The notes under the pieces: generated by a model | The model's input: only the letters and a program-made list of their open reading frames with translations | What the model was told of the DNA's origin: nothing | Database searches by the model: none | Made by a program: the position numbers and the translations under genes | NCBI GenBank assembly: GCA_945868475.1 | Contig: CAMBLM010000007.1 | Coordinates: 1 to 64,000, forward strand | DNA length: 64,000 bases | Direction of reading: 5' to 3' | Source of the DNA: an uncultured Ruminococcus sp. | Lineage (GTDB): Bacteria > Bacillota > Clostridia > Oscillospirales > Ruminococcaceae | Shown: piece by piece, positions 44,937 to 53,745 of the stretch | Position numbering within the stretch: the stretch's first letter is position 1 | Layout: the number at the start of each line of letters is the position of its first letter

Positions 44937-47333
44937 ATGAACTACGGACATTTTGACCTTGCAAATAAGGAATATGTCATCACAAATCCAGAAACTCCCG
45001 CACCTTGGGCGAACTACCTCGGCTCTCCCGAATACGGTGCTATCATCTCCAACAATGCAGGCGGCTACAGCTTCGTAAAGAGCGGTGCTAACGGCCGTGT
45101 TATCCGTTACCGTTTCAACTCCGTTGCTGCCGATCAGCCGGGTCGTTACGTTTACATCAAGGACGGCGAAACAGGCGAATACTGGTCTGCTTCCTGGGCG
45201 CCTGTATGCAAGGATTTAGCTGAATTCAAGAGCGAATGCCGTCACGGTACTGCTTACACAGTTATCACTTCCGAATACAAGGGCATCAAGTCCGAAGTTA
45301 CCTACTATGTTCCTAAGGACGCTACTTATGAAGTCTGGGCTGCCAAGATCACAAACACTGACAGCAAGCCAAGAAAGCTTTCCGTTACAGGTTACTGCGA
45401 ATTCGTAAACGACAACAACTACGAACAGGATCAGGTAAACCTTCAGTACACACTCTTCATCACACGCACATACTTCAAGGATAACTTTATCCTCCAGAAG
45501 CAGAATGAGATCTTCAAGAATCCTAACAACGAGCGTTTTCTCGGCGTTGCTAAGGCTAAGGTAGATGCTTACTGCGGCGACCGTGATTCTTTCGTTGGCT
45601 CATACAGAAGCTATGCAAATCCTAAGGGCATCGAAGACGGTCTTAAAGGTCAGCTCAACTACAACACCAACTCCTGCGGCGCACTCCAGAGCGACATCGT
45701 TCTTCAGCCGGGCGAAACAAAAGAACTCACATACGTTCTCGGTCAGAAGCCTGAAGCTGTTGCTAAGGAGATCATCGCTAAGTACGAAAAGGCAGGCGTT
45801 GTTGAGGCTGAAGTTGAAGAACTCAAGAACTACTGGCATGAAAAGCTCGGCAACTTCCAGGTAAATACTCCTGATGCTGACTTTAACAATATGGTAAACG
45901 TTTGGAACGCATACAACTGCTTCATCACATTCATCTGGTCGAGAGCAGCTTCATTCCAGTACTGCGGACTCAGAAACGGCTTCGGCTACCGTGATACTGT
46001 TCAGGATATCCAGGGTATCATTCACCTTGCACCTGAAATGGCTAAGAAGCAGATCGAATTCATGCTTTCCGCACAGGTTACAAACGGCGCAGGACTTCCG
46101 CTCGTTAAGTACACTCATAACGCAGGTCACGAAAATCACCCTGACGAGAACGATGAGAACACAGCTTATGCTAAGGAAACAGGTCACCCCTCTTACCGTG
46201 CCGACGATGCTCTCTGGCTCTTCCCGACAATTTACAAATACATCTCCGAAAGCGGCGACATCGCATTCCTCGATGAAGAGATTTTCTACGCTAACGACGA
46301 AGAAAAGGGTACAGTTTATGACCACCTCAAGAGAGCTATCATGTTCTCGATGAACCACCTCGGCAACCACGGTATGCCTGCAGGTCTTCACGCTGACTGG
46401 AACGACTGCCTCCGTCTTGGCAAGAAGGGCGAATCCACATTCGTTGCTTTCCAGCTCGTATATGCAGTTAAGATCCTCCGTGAATATGCAGTTCTCAAGA
46501 ATGATGCTGACTACATCAAGCAGCTCGATGATATCAAGGCTAAGCTCGATGAGATCCTCGCAGCTTGCTGGAACGAAGACAGATGGATCAGAGGTTATAA
46601 GGAAGACGGTGCTGTTATCGGTCAGAGAACAGACCCCGAAGCAAATATGTGGCTCAACCCACAGTCATGGTCCGTTATCTCCGGCTTTGCAAGCAAGGAG
46701 CAGGCTGAAAAGGCTATGGACAGCGTTGAAAGAGAACTCAACACTCCTTACGGCGCAATGGTAATGTATCCTCCTTATGTTGAACACGGCTTCAACGGCG
46801 CACTTATGCAGTGCTTCAACAAGTGCACAAAGGAAAATGCAGGTATCTTCTCACAGCCGCAGGGCTGGCTCATTCTTGCTGAATCCCTCCTCGGTCACGG
46901 CAACCGTGCTTATAAATACTGGAAGGAAGCAGCTCCTGCAACATATAATGACAATGCAGATCACAGATGCCTCGAACCATACGTTTACGGTCAGTTCGTA
47001 GAGGGCAAGGACAGCCCATTCGCAGGCCGCGCACACGTTCATTGGCTCACAGGTACAGCATCTACAGTAATGGTAGGTACAGTTGAGGGTATCCTCGGTA
47101 TGCGCCCTAACGCAGAGGGACTTGTAGTTAATCCTTCAATTCCTTCCGAGTGGAAGTCTTACACAGTAGAAAAGACATTCAGAGGAAAGAAGCTCAATAT
47201 GACCTTCAACAATCCTAACGGCGCAGAAAGCGGCGTAGCAAGCGTTGAACTCAACGGCGAAAAGCTCGAGGGCAATTTTATCCCTGCTGCAAAGCTCAAA
47301 GACGTAAACGAAGTTGTTGTTACACTCGGCTGA
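44937..47333 (+). CDS. cbpA: Cellobiose phosphorylase (GH94)
   Basis: Splits imported cellobiose with phosphate into glucose-1-phosphate and glucose in the cytoplasm. It has 798 residues, the usual size. Visible are the N-terminal beta-sandwich with NNAGGYSF, the (alpha/alpha)6 barrel with YCGLRNGFGYRD, the substrate segment GMPAGLHADWNDCLRLG with the likely catalytic Asp in WND, and QPQGW and GRAHVHWLTGTAST near the phosphate site. The related cellodextrin phosphorylase is longer, so CBP is favoured. The ATG at 44937 follows AAAGGAG; the frame extending to 44871 is leader. Biased codon use suggests high expression, fitting a cellulose degrader. Confidence 0.95.
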   Translation: MNYGHFDLANKEYVITNPETPAPWANYLGSPEYGAIISNNAGGYSFVKSGANGRVIRYRFNSVAADQPGRYVYIKDGETGEYWSASWAPVCKDLAEFKSECRHGTAYTVITSEYKGIKSEVTYYVPKDATYEVWAAKITNTDSKPRKLSVTGYCEFVNDNNYEQDQVNLQYTLFITRTYFKDNFILQKQNEIFKNPNNERFLGVAKAKVDAYCGDRDSFVGSYRSYANPKGIEDGLKGQLNYNTNSCGALQSDIVLQPGETKELTYVLGQKPEAVAKEIIAKYEKAGVVEAEVEELKNYWHEKLGNFQVNTPDADFNNMVNVWNAYNCFITFIWSRAASFQYCGLRNGFGYRDTVQDIQGIIHLAPEMAKKQIEFMLSAQVTNGAGLPLVKYTHNAGHENHPDENDENTAYAKETGHPSYRADDALWLFPTIYKYISESGDIAFLDEEIFYANDEEKGTVYDHLKRAIMFSMNHLGNHGMPAGLHADWNDCLRLGKKGESTFVAFQLVYAVKILREYAVLKNDADYIKQLDDIKAKLDEILAACWNEDRWIRGYKEDGAVIGQRTDPEANMWLNPQSWSVISGFASKEQAEKAMDSVERELNTPYGAMVMYPPYVEHGFNGALMQCFNKCTKENAGIFSQPQGWLILAESLLGHGNRAYKYWKEAAPATYNDNADHRCLEPYVYGQFVEGKDSPFAGRAHVHWLTGTASTVMVGTVEGILGMRPNAEGLVVNPSIPSEWKSYTVEKTFRGKKLNMTFNNPNGAESGVASVELNGEKLEGNFIPAAKLKDVNEVVVTLG

Positions 47334-47626
47334 TTTTCAATGCGTAATTCGTAATGCGGAATTATTTATACTCCGTTAGTTTGTAATGAAAAGCGTAGGG
47401 GCGAATCCTATATTTACAGCAAATTTTCTGTAGGGGACGGGTTTCCCGTCCCTCGCCGCAAGGCGTTATGAAATAAATAAACGACCCTGTTTTCAACGGT
47501 TTTACCCGATGAAAACAGGGTCGTTCGTTTATTTCGGCACGGAACGGAAAACCCGTCCCTTACAATTTCACGGTAATTTGCGGAAAGAAATAATTACGCA
47601 TTACGAATTACGCATTACGCATTAAT
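47334..47626. repeat. Composite intergenic repeat between cbpA and pgsA
   Basis: Left arm GCGTAATTCGTAATGCGGAATT (47343 on) and right arm ATTACGCATTACGAATTACGC (47593 on) are inverted. Between them are GGGGACGGGTTTCCCGTCCC (47432-47451), the long hairpin 47471-47534 and CGGAAAACCCGTCC. The right arm ends at the pgsA stop. No gene is supported. Confidence 0.75.
47471..47534. repeat. Long hairpin, CCTGTTTTCA family copy 2
   Basis: ACCCTGTTTTCA and TGAAAACAGGGT pair perfectly, extended by AAATAAA/TTTATTT. The loop ACGGTTTTACCCGA is the reverse complement of the loop core of the copy at 36421-36488 (TCGGATAAAACCGT, one base longer on one side), so the two copies are in opposite orientation. Confidence 0.8.
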
Positions 47627-48193
47627 TTATTTGCTTGCGTCGATATATTTCCAGTATCCTTTAAGATAAATTCCGCCCGAGATGACCGTGAGTGCTGTTG
47701 CTATCCATATCAATGTCTGGTTTACAACATTAACAACGGCTGCGGCATTTGAGCCTTCTTCAATATTGAGGCAGAAGGTGAAAAGGATCACAACTTCCGC
47801 AACGAGCGTGAACGCTGTTTTGAGTTTTCCCCATATTCCTGCTGCGACTACGACGCCCTCATTCGCGGTGACAAGTCTGAGTCCCGAAACCATAAATTCT
47901 CTTGCCATTATGATTATTACGGGAACTGCACCGATAATGCCGAGCTTGCAGAAGCATATCAATGCCGAAAGTACGAGAACTTTATCCGCAAGCGGATCGA
48001 GAAACTTTCCGAACGTTGTTACAAGGTTTCTGCTTCTTGCAATATGACCATCCAGTGCGTCCGTTACCGATGCGGCAATAAAGACCACAAGTGCTGCTAT
48101 CTTTGAGAACGGGATAAAATCCGTCAGCAGGAAGAACACGAAGAACGGTACAAGTATAACTCTTAAAATGGTGAGCTTATTCGGCAAATTCAT
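47627..48193 (-). CDS. pgsA: CDP-diacylglycerol-glycerol-3-phosphate 3-phosphatidyltransferase
   Basis: Makes phosphatidylglycerophosphate for membrane lipids. In 188 residues it has several membrane helices and the CDP-alcohol phosphotransferase motif D-G-x2-A-R-x8-G-x3-D-x3-D: visible as DALDGHIARSRNLVTTFGKFLDPLADK-type sequence at about residues 49-75, with all Asp ligands present. Start ATG 48193 lies inside the 3' end of rimO behind TTGGAGAG, so it is coupled to rimO. The stop touches an ATTACGCATTA repeat. Confidence 0.94.
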   Translation of the reverse strand: MNLPNKLTILRVILVPFFVFFLLTDFIPFSKIAALVVFIAASVTDALDGHIARSRNLVTTFGKFLDPLADKVLVLSALICFCKLGIIGAVPVIIIMAREFMVSGLRLVTANEGVVVAAGIWGKLKTAFTLVAEVVILFTFCLNIEEGSNAAAVVNVVNQTLIWIATALTVISGGIYLKGYWKYIDASK

Positions 48194-49520
48194 TTTCGAT
48201 CTCTCCAATCAGGTCATAATCAAGCGTTTCTGTGATATTAACTTTTACAAAGCTGCCCGATGTGAGTTTTCTTTCGGGCGAACGGAAAAAGATCTTTCCG
48301 TCGATATCGGGAGCGTCTGCTGCGCTTCTGCCGAAGTAACATTCGCCGTAGCGGTCGAAGCCCTCGGTGACAACTTCGATAGTTTTGCCTATCATTTTTT
48401 CATTGTTCTGTGCCATTATTATCTGCTGCTGTTCCATTATAACATCGGCGCGGCGCTGCTTTGTTTCTTCATCAAGCTGGTCGGGCATTTCGGCAGCCTT
48501 TGTACCCTCTTCCTGCGAATAGGGGAAGCAGCCGAGTCTGTCAAAGCGCATATCCTTGACGAAATCAGCGAGCTGATTGAACTGCTCCTCGGTTTCGGAC
48601 GGGAAACCTGTGATGAGCGTTGTACGGATAGTGACATTCGGAACTTTTTCGCGGATCTTTGTCATAAGAGCGCGAAGATATTCTTCATTGCCCTCACGAT
48701 TCATCTTTTTAAGGATATCCTCGCAGCAATGCTGAATGGGGACATCGATATATTTTACTATCTTATCTTCTTTTGCGATAACATCGAGAAGCTTATCGGT
48801 GATCCTCTCGGGATAGCAGTAAAGAATTCTGATCCATTTTAATTTATCGATCTTGCAAAGCTCGGTGAGAAGCTCAGGGAGCTTACATTCGCCGTAGAGG
48901 TCTTCGCCGTAACGTGTGGAATCCTGTGCGATGATGTTAAGTTCTTTTACGCCGTGTTCGGCAAGGCCTTTTGCTTCTTCGATGAGTTTTTCCATAGGAA
49001 CGCTGCGGTATTTTCCTCTTATTGCAGGAATTGCGCAGTATGTACAGCAGTTTGAGCAGCCCTCCGCTACTTTGAGGTAGGAGTAGAAAGGCAGGGTAGT
49101 CTGAACACGTCCGCCCTCCATAGGAAGACAAAGCTTGTTTGCGAATTCGAGCGGTCTTTCGTTTGCGAGTACCTTGTCGATGACATTGAGGATATCATCA
49201 TTGCAGCCAAGACCAATAACTGCGTCCGCTTCGGGGAGAAGCTCGGCGACCTCTTCTTTGTATCTTTCGGCAAGGCAGCCCGTTACGATTATCTTCTTTA
49301 TTCTGCCCTCTTCTTTGAGCTTGCCGAATTCGAGGATAGTTTCGATAGCCTCCTGCTTTGCGCTTTCTATAAAACCGCAGGTATTTACTATGACGATATC
49401 GGACAATGCCGCATCGGCAACAAGCTGATAACCTGCTTCTTTTATTTTATACAACATTCTCTCCGCATCGACCTGATTTTTATTGCAGCCGAGAGAAACC
49501 ATTCCAATTTTTACAGGCAT
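48177..49520 (-). CDS. rimO: Ribosomal protein S12 methylthiotransferase RimO
   Basis: Adds a methylthio group to an Asp of ribosomal protein S12. In 447 residues: N-terminal MTTase domain with three Cys (GMVSLGCNKN, VIVNTCGFI, VTGCLAE), radical SAM motif CSNCCTYCAIP, and a C-terminal TRAM domain. The start KIGMVSLGCNKNQVDAE and the spacing separate it from MiaB. Start ATG 49520 follows AAAGGAGC. It overlaps pgsA by 17 bases, a common Firmicutes pair. Confidence 0.95.
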   Translation of the reverse strand: MPVKIGMVSLGCNKNQVDAERMLYKIKEAGYQLVADAALSDIVIVNTCGFIESAKQEAIETILEFGKLKEEGRIKKIIVTGCLAERYKEEVAELLPEADAVIGLGCNDDILNVIDKVLANERPLEFANKLCLPMEGGRVQTTLPFYSYLKVAEGCSNCCTYCAIPAIRGKYRSVPMEKLIEEAKGLAEHGVKELNIIAQDSTRYGEDLYGECKLPELLTELCKIDKLKWIRILYCYPERITDKLLDVIAKEDKIVKYIDVPIQHCCEDILKKMNREGNEEYLRALMTKIREKVPNVTIRTTLITGFPSETEEQFNQLADFVKDMRFDRLGCFPYSQEEGTKAAEMPDQLDEETKQRRADVIMEQQQIIMAQNNEKMIGKTIEVVTEGFDRYGECYFGRSAADAPDIDGKIFFRSPERKLTSGSFVKVNITETLDYDLIGEIENEFAE

Positions 49521-49802
49521 TTTAAGTATGCTCCTTTTATTTAAATATTACACTATTTAAACTATTATAACATACTTTATATCGGTTGTAAAGCAGAAAG
49601 CAAAATTAATTCGTAATTGAATTCGTAATGCGTAATTGCTTGCAGAGCTGACATTTGTCGGACAATGCGAAGCCAACTAATGTTTATACTAATTTTTAAA
49701 AAGTGACAGGGGTTGAGGGACAGCGTTCCTCATCACTCTCCACAGAGAGCAAAATTTCCTAAACTATGGCTATCAGCACCGTTGCAACAGCGTAATTAAT
49801 AA

Positions 49803-49902
49803 TACTAAACACCAATAAAATACAGGAAAAAATCTGCGCCGAAACCCTATATATGCGAAATTATCGGCTTGATTTTTTTCAAATTTTAAATGGTTTTTAG
49901 TA
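49803..49902. mobile_element. MITE copy 3 (100 bp, TAA target duplication)
   Basis: Ends TACTAAACACC and GGTTTTTAGTA (one mismatch) are flanked by TAA (49800-49802 and 49903-49905). The interior is near-identical to copy 1. Confidence 0.86.
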
Positions 49903-49911
49903 TAACAAATC

Positions 49912-49995
49912 AAAAAGGCGCAATTCACATTTTTAGGTTTTACGAAAATGATTTCTCATAATTCTTTTTACCTTTTTAATGTAAATTACGCCTTT
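49912..49995. repeat. GGCGCAATTCAC hairpin family copy C
   Basis: AAAGGCGCAATTCACATT and AATGTAAATTACGCCTTT pair with two mismatches. The centre holds TTAGGTTTTAC as in copy B plus extra bases. Confidence 0.75.
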
Positions 49996-50176
49996 ATATT
50001 TGATAATAATTTCGCTATTATAACAATGCCTTGACTCTTAGTTTAGGCAGTTTCGCTTTTCTGCTAAAGGTCAAATTGCCCCCTGCAAGCCTTTGAAACA
50101 AGGCTAAATTCTTTACAGAATTACCTAAACTTTAGTTGGCTTCGCATCACTCAAACAAATTTGAGCTATGCAATAA

Positions 50177-51568
50177 TTACGCATTACGCATTAAGTCTGC
50201 CTCTTCAAGCTTCTTCATATTGCCGAATTCGTGTGCTGCCATTATCACGGAAACTATTCCCGAAAGCAGGTCTGCGCACGGTCCTGCATAGACAATGCCG
50301 TCGATACCCATTTTTATCGGCAGAATGATAAGGAACGGGATAAAGAACAGGAACTGTCTTGTTAGTGAGAGAAATGCGCCCTTTATCGGTTTGCCTATCG
50401 AGGTGAAGAATGTTGTAGATATCGGCTGCAAACAGTTGAGCCATGTGAAGAAAAGGAATATCCTGAACATTTTCTCGCCGAACTCGAAGTATTCTTCCGA
50501 ACCCTCGCCGAACATTTCCATTATCTCTCTCGGGAAGAGCTGGAACATTGCAAAGCAGCAGAGGGAGAATACCGCTGCGACGGTGAGGGCGAGCATAAAT
50601 GCACTTTTTACGCGCTTATACTGCTTTGCACCGTAGTTGAAGCTTTCGATAGGCTGTGTACCTTGGGCAAGTCCGATAACGACCGAGAACATTATCTGGT
50701 TGACTTTCATTGCTATGCCTGCGCAGGCGATAGGGATAGACGCTCCGTATATCGAGATTTCGCCGTATGCTTTGAGAGAGTTGTTGAGGACTATCTGCAC
50801 TACCATTATTGCGAGCTGATTTATGAACGAAGCCATTCCTATCGAAGCTGTTCGGGAGATATAGCTGAAATTTGGCTTGAAGTGTTCTTTTTTGAGTGGG
50901 ACTGTTTTGAAGTGGAGAAGATACACCACTGCGATTATTGCCGATACGACCTGACCGATAACTGTTGCGAGTGCCGCGCCCGTCATACCCATATCAAGTT
51001 TGAGGACAAAGACCGCATCGAGGACGGTATTGAGTATTGCGCCGATGAGGTTACACGCCATTGAGAAATTCGGGCTGCCGTCCGCACGGATAAGGTGGCT
51101 TCCGCCCGTTGTAAGAATAAGAAACGGGAAACCGAGTGCTACTATCTTCACATACTCGACGGCGTAGGGGAGGACATCGGCAGGCGAGCCGAACAATTTA
51201 AGCAGCGGTTCAAGAAATATCTCCGAGATGAGCATTATCACAACGCCGACTGTTGTAAGCATAACGAGTGCATTTCCGACAAAAAACGGAGCTTTGTCTT
51301 TTTCTCCTCTGCCCATTGAAAGGTTGAAGCAGGACGCACCGCCGATGCCGAAAAGCAATGCAACTGCGATACAGGAGGTCGAAAAGGGGAATGCGATATT
51401 CGTTGCGGCGTTGCCGAGCTGTCCGACCGAGTTTCCTATGAAAAGCTGGTCTACTATATTATACAGTGCGCCGACGAGCATTGCGACTATGCTCGGTATT
51501 GAGAATTTTATCATCAGTTTTTTTACGGGTTCGCTGCCCAGAGGATTATTTTTCACGCTTTCGATCAT
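50177..51568 (-). CDS. MATE-family multidrug/sodium efflux transporter
   Basis: A 12-helix exporter of 463 residues coupling drug or metabolite efflux to a sodium or proton gradient. The two MatE repeats begin at IKFSIPSIVAMLVGALYNIVDQLFIG and near YISRTASIGMASFINQ. The start at 51568 is preferred because AAGGAG lies nine bases before it; ATG 51589 has no site. The final codons (LMRNA and stop) are encoded by the ATTACGCATTACGCATTA repeat, so a repeat has replaced the original gene end. The substrate is unknown. Confidence 0.9.
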   Translation of the reverse strand: MIESVKNNPLGSEPVKKLMIKFSIPSIVAMLVGALYNIVDQLFIGNSVGQLGNAATNIAFPFSTSCIAVALLFGIGGASCFNLSMGRGEKDKAPFFVGNALVMLTTVGVVIMLISEIFLEPLLKLFGSPADVLPYAVEYVKIVALGFPFLILTTGGSHLIRADGSPNFSMACNLIGAILNTVLDAVFVLKLDMGMTGAALATVIGQVVSAIIAVVYLLHFKTVPLKKEHFKPNFSYISRTASIGMASFINQLAIMVVQIVLNNSLKAYGEISIYGASIPIACAGIAMKVNQIMFSVVIGLAQGTQPIESFNYGAKQYKRVKSAFMLALTVAAVFSLCCFAMFQLFPREIMEMFGEGSEEYFEFGEKMFRIFLFFTWLNCLQPISTTFFTSIGKPIKGAFLSLTRQFLFFIPFLIILPIKMGIDGIVYAGPCADLLSGIVSVIMAAHEFGNMKKLEEADLMRNA

Positions 51569-51749
51569 TTTTTCATACTCCTTTTTCATTAACTTTATTA
51601 TTTTAACTCATTTTTCGGCATAAATCAAGATTTTTCGGCTTTAATCTGCTTCAGCACAAGGTCTTTACGGCACATTTTATAATAATCATGCAAAAACATA
51701 CAAAAATGCAGGTTTTTATTGTTAAAACTTACAAATTATATAAAACCTA

Positions 51750-51816
51750 TTGACAAGATAGTTTTTATATGATATTATATAACCATAGTTAAAGCCTACA
51801 TAACATATAGGTTTAA
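51750..51816 (+). promoter_or_regulatory. metY promoter and candidate operator
   Basis: TTGACA and TATTAT are 17 bases apart (51750-51778). Immediately after the predicted start is a dyad, TTAAAGCCTA and TATAGGTTTAA, separated by seven bases (51789-51816). Sulphur-gene repressors such as CymR bind near such places, but I cannot match a known site. The rest of 51569-51954 shows nothing else I can name. Confidence 0.6.
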
Positions 51817-51954
51817 AGAAAGAGAGAACAAAACAATGTTTGCTTCATCTAAAAGTATAAAAGTGATATTCCGAATGTGCCGCTGATAATTTTTCTTATC
51901 AAGATCATTCATTAAAAAATAATACAATTTGTTATATTAAAAGGAGAAATTACA

Positions 51955-53253
51955 ATGAGTACATTAAAAGAAAGAAATCTTAAATTTGAAACACTTCAGC
52001 TTCACGTTGGACAGGAAGAAGCAGACCCGGCAACCGATGCAAGAGCAGTTCCTATTTACCTCACATCTTCTTATGTTTTCCATAACTCCGAACACGCTGC
52101 CGACAGATTCGGTCTTCGTGACGCAGGCAACATCTACGGCAGACTTACAAACCCAACTCAGGATATCTTCGAGCAGAGAATAGCTGCTCTTGAAGGCGGC
52201 GTTGCAGCTCTCGCAGTTGCTTCCGGTGCAGCAGCAGTTACATATACGATCCAGAACCTTGCTCAGGCAGGCGACCACATCGTAGCAGCAAACACTATCT
52301 ACGGCGGTACTTACAACCTCCTCGCACACACACTTCCCGAATACGGCATCACAACAACATTCGTTGATCCCGATGATGAAGATAACTTTGAAAAGGCAAT
52401 ACAGGACAACACAAAGGCACTTTACATCGAAACTCTCGGCAATCCAAATTCAAACCTTATCGACATTGAAAAGGTTGCAGAGATCGCTCACAAGCACAAG
52501 ATCCCACTCGTTGTTGACAGCACATTCGCTACACCTTACCTCGTAAGACCTTTCGATTACGGCGCAGACATCGTTATCCACTCCGCAACAAAGTTCATCG
52601 GCGGACACGGTACTGCCATCGGCGGCGTTATCGTTGACAGCGGCAAGTTCGACTGGGAAGCAAGCGGAAAGTTCCCGTCCCTCACAGAACCAAACCCAAG
52701 CTACCACGGCATCAGCTTCACAAAGGCAGTCGGCGCAGCAGCTTTCGTAACAAAGATCAGAGCTATTCTTCTCCGTGATACAGGTGCAACAATTTCACCT
52801 TTCCATGCATTCCTCTTCCTCCAGGGTCTTGAAACACTCTCGCTCCGCGTTGAGCGTCACGTTGAGAACGCACTCAAGGTAGTTGAATTCCTCAACAATC
52901 ACCCACAGGTAGAAAAGGTAAATCACCCGTCACTTGCAACAGGCAAGCAGAAAGAACTTTACAACAAGTACTTCCCGAACGGCGGCGGCTCTATCTTCAC
53001 ATTTGAGATCAAGGGTACAGAAGCTGATGCAAAGAAGTTCATCGACAACCTCAAGGTATTCTCACTCCTTGCAAACGTTGCAGACGTAAAGAGCCTTGCT
53101 ATCCACCCTGCATCAACAACACACTCCCAGCTCAACGATGAAGAACTTGTTGAACAGGGCATCAAGAAGAACACTATCAGACTTTCGATCGGTACAGAAC
53201 ATATCGATGATATCCTCTTCGACCTTGAAGAAGCATTTAAGGCAATTAAGTAA
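51955..53253 (+). CDS. metY: O-acetylhomoserine sulfhydrylase (PLP-dependent)
   Basis: Makes homocysteine (or methionine-pathway thiols) from O-acetylhomoserine and sulphide in the cytoplasm. In 432 residues of the Cys/Met-metabolism PLP fold: SSYVFHNSEHAADRFGL, YGRLTNPTQD, ALEGGVAALAVASG, and the PLP lysine in SATKFIGGHGT (about residue 210). The 430-residue length and the GGHGT context favour MetY over cystathionine gamma-synthase (about 380). Start ATG 51955 follows AAAGGAG. It is a single gene ended by a terminator; AATTCGGAATT repeats begin three bases after the stop. Confidence 0.93.
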   Translation: MSTLKERNLKFETLQLHVGQEEADPATDARAVPIYLTSSYVFHNSEHAADRFGLRDAGNIYGRLTNPTQDIFEQRIAALEGGVAALAVASGAAAVTYTIQNLAQAGDHIVAANTIYGGTYNLLAHTLPEYGITTTFVDPDDEDNFEKAIQDNTKALYIETLGNPNSNLIDIEKVAEIAHKHKIPLVVDSTFATPYLVRPFDYGADIVIHSATKFIGGHGTAIGGVIVDSGKFDWEASGKFPSLTEPNPSYHGISFTKAVGAAAFVTKIRAILLRDTGATISPFHAFLFLQGLETLSLRVERHVENALKVVEFLNNHPQVEKVNHPSLATGKQKELYNKYFPNGGGSIFTFEIKGTEADAKKFIDNLKVFSLLANVADVKSLAIHPASTTHSQLNDEELVEQGIKKNTIRLSIGTEHIDDILFDLEEAFKAIK

Positions 53254-53302
53254 AATTCGGAATTAAGAATTCGGAATGCGAAATTATTTAATACTATAAA
53301 GA

Positions 53303-53345
53303 AATCACAGTTCACGTTTAATTTCGTGGACTGTGATTCTTTATT
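53303..53345 (+). terminator. Terminator after metY
   Basis: AATCACAGTTCACG and CGTGGACTGTGATT pair over 14 positions with one G-T step, followed by CTTTATTT. Confidence 0.82.
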
Positions 53346-53352
53346 TAATGAA

Positions 53353-53381
53353 TTGAATTATTTGTCATATTATGATATAAT
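53353..53381 (+). promoter_or_regulatory. Toxin promoter of type I TA locus
   Basis: TTGAAT and TATAAT are 17 bases apart with TG one base before the -10. The predicted start near 53388 gives a short leader in which CCTATCCGTTT pairs with AAACGGAAAGG, covering part of the Shine-Dalgarno sequence. Confidence 0.75.
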
Positions 53382-53431
53382 TACTTTATGCTGCCGATCC
53401 TATCCGTTTAAACGGAAAGGAGGTGATTTTC

Positions 53432-53639
53432 GTGGATAATACTAAACACCAATAAAACTATAGACAAAAAATCTGCGCCAAAACCATATATCAGAGTTTT
53501 AGCTTGATTTTTTGTATAGTTTTTAATTGGTGTTAAGTATAAGATACTTATCTCATTTCTTATCTCTGTTTTGGCGGGTATCATAGCAAGTTTTATTTAC
53601 GATGCTATCCGCAAATGGTTGAACAGACGAAAGAAGTAA
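53432..53639 (+). pseudogene. Fst/par-like small toxin gene interrupted by a MITE
   Basis: AAAGGAGGTG (53416-53425) is followed six bases later by GTG-GAT, after which MITE copy 4 begins. Deleting the MITE (53440-53539) and one TAA restores a single frame, GTG-GAT-AAG-ATA..., of 34 codons ending TAA at 53639. The peptide starts MDKILISFLI, has a continuous hydrophobic helix and ends RKWLNRRKK. Size, membrane helix and basic tail fit Fst/TxpA-type type I toxins. As it stands the frame stops after eight codons inside the MITE (NTKHQ and stop), and the downstream part has no start or ribosome site, so it is inactive. It overlaps a convergent antitoxin RNA. Confidence 0.75.
53440..53539. mobile_element. 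MITE copy 4 (100 bp), inserted in the toxin gene
   Basis: Ends TACTAAACACC and GGTGTTAAGTA (one mismatch) lie between TAA duplicates (53437-53439 and 53540-53542). Inside, AAAACTATA pairs with TATAGTTTT and CAAAAAATC with GATTTTTTG; both arms differ from copies 1 and 3 yet still pair, so the changes are compensatory. Confidence 0.9.
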
Positions 53640-53655
53640 AAGAAGGCGGCTCAAC

Positions 53656-53701
53656 CAAAAATATCCCCCATAGAGCTGGCACTCTATGGGGGACTTTTTT
53701 T
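53656..53701. terminator. Bidirectional terminator of toxin and antitoxin RNAs
   Basis: TCCCCCATAGAG and CTCTATGGGGGA pair perfectly over 12 positions around six bases, with seven Ts on the plus side and TATTTTT on the minus side. Confidence 0.9.
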
Positions 53702-53739
53702 GGTGAAAATCGTGGATTGATATTTACTATCTCATTTCA
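53656..53739 (-). ncRNA. Type I antitoxin RNA
   Basis: Transcribed towards the toxin from the promoter at 53746-53774 and ended by the shared hairpin (53664-53693). The RNA contains ATCCACGATTTTCACC (complement of 53702-53717), which can pair at 13 of 16 positions with the toxin start region GGTGATTTTCGTGGAT (53422-53437). The plus strand thus has direct repeats at the two places, as in the DRa/DRb repeats of the par locus of plasmid pAD1. The terminator hairpin is shared, giving further complementarity at the 3' ends. Confidence 0.72.
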
Positions 53740-53745
53740 ATTCCG

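Larger units (their letters stand above)
49627..50183. repeat. Large nested inverted-repeat region between rimO and the MATE gene
   Basis: Outer arms of about 50 bases, 49630-49680 and 50131-50183, are imperfect inverse copies (ends GCGTAATT and GCGAAGCCAACTAA). Inside lie MITE copy 3 (49803-49902) and, ten bases on, hairpin family copy C (49912-49995). The remaining sequence shows no gene. The right arm supplies the last codons and stop of the MATE gene. The left flank 49521-49626 is the rimO promoter region. Confidence 0.72.
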
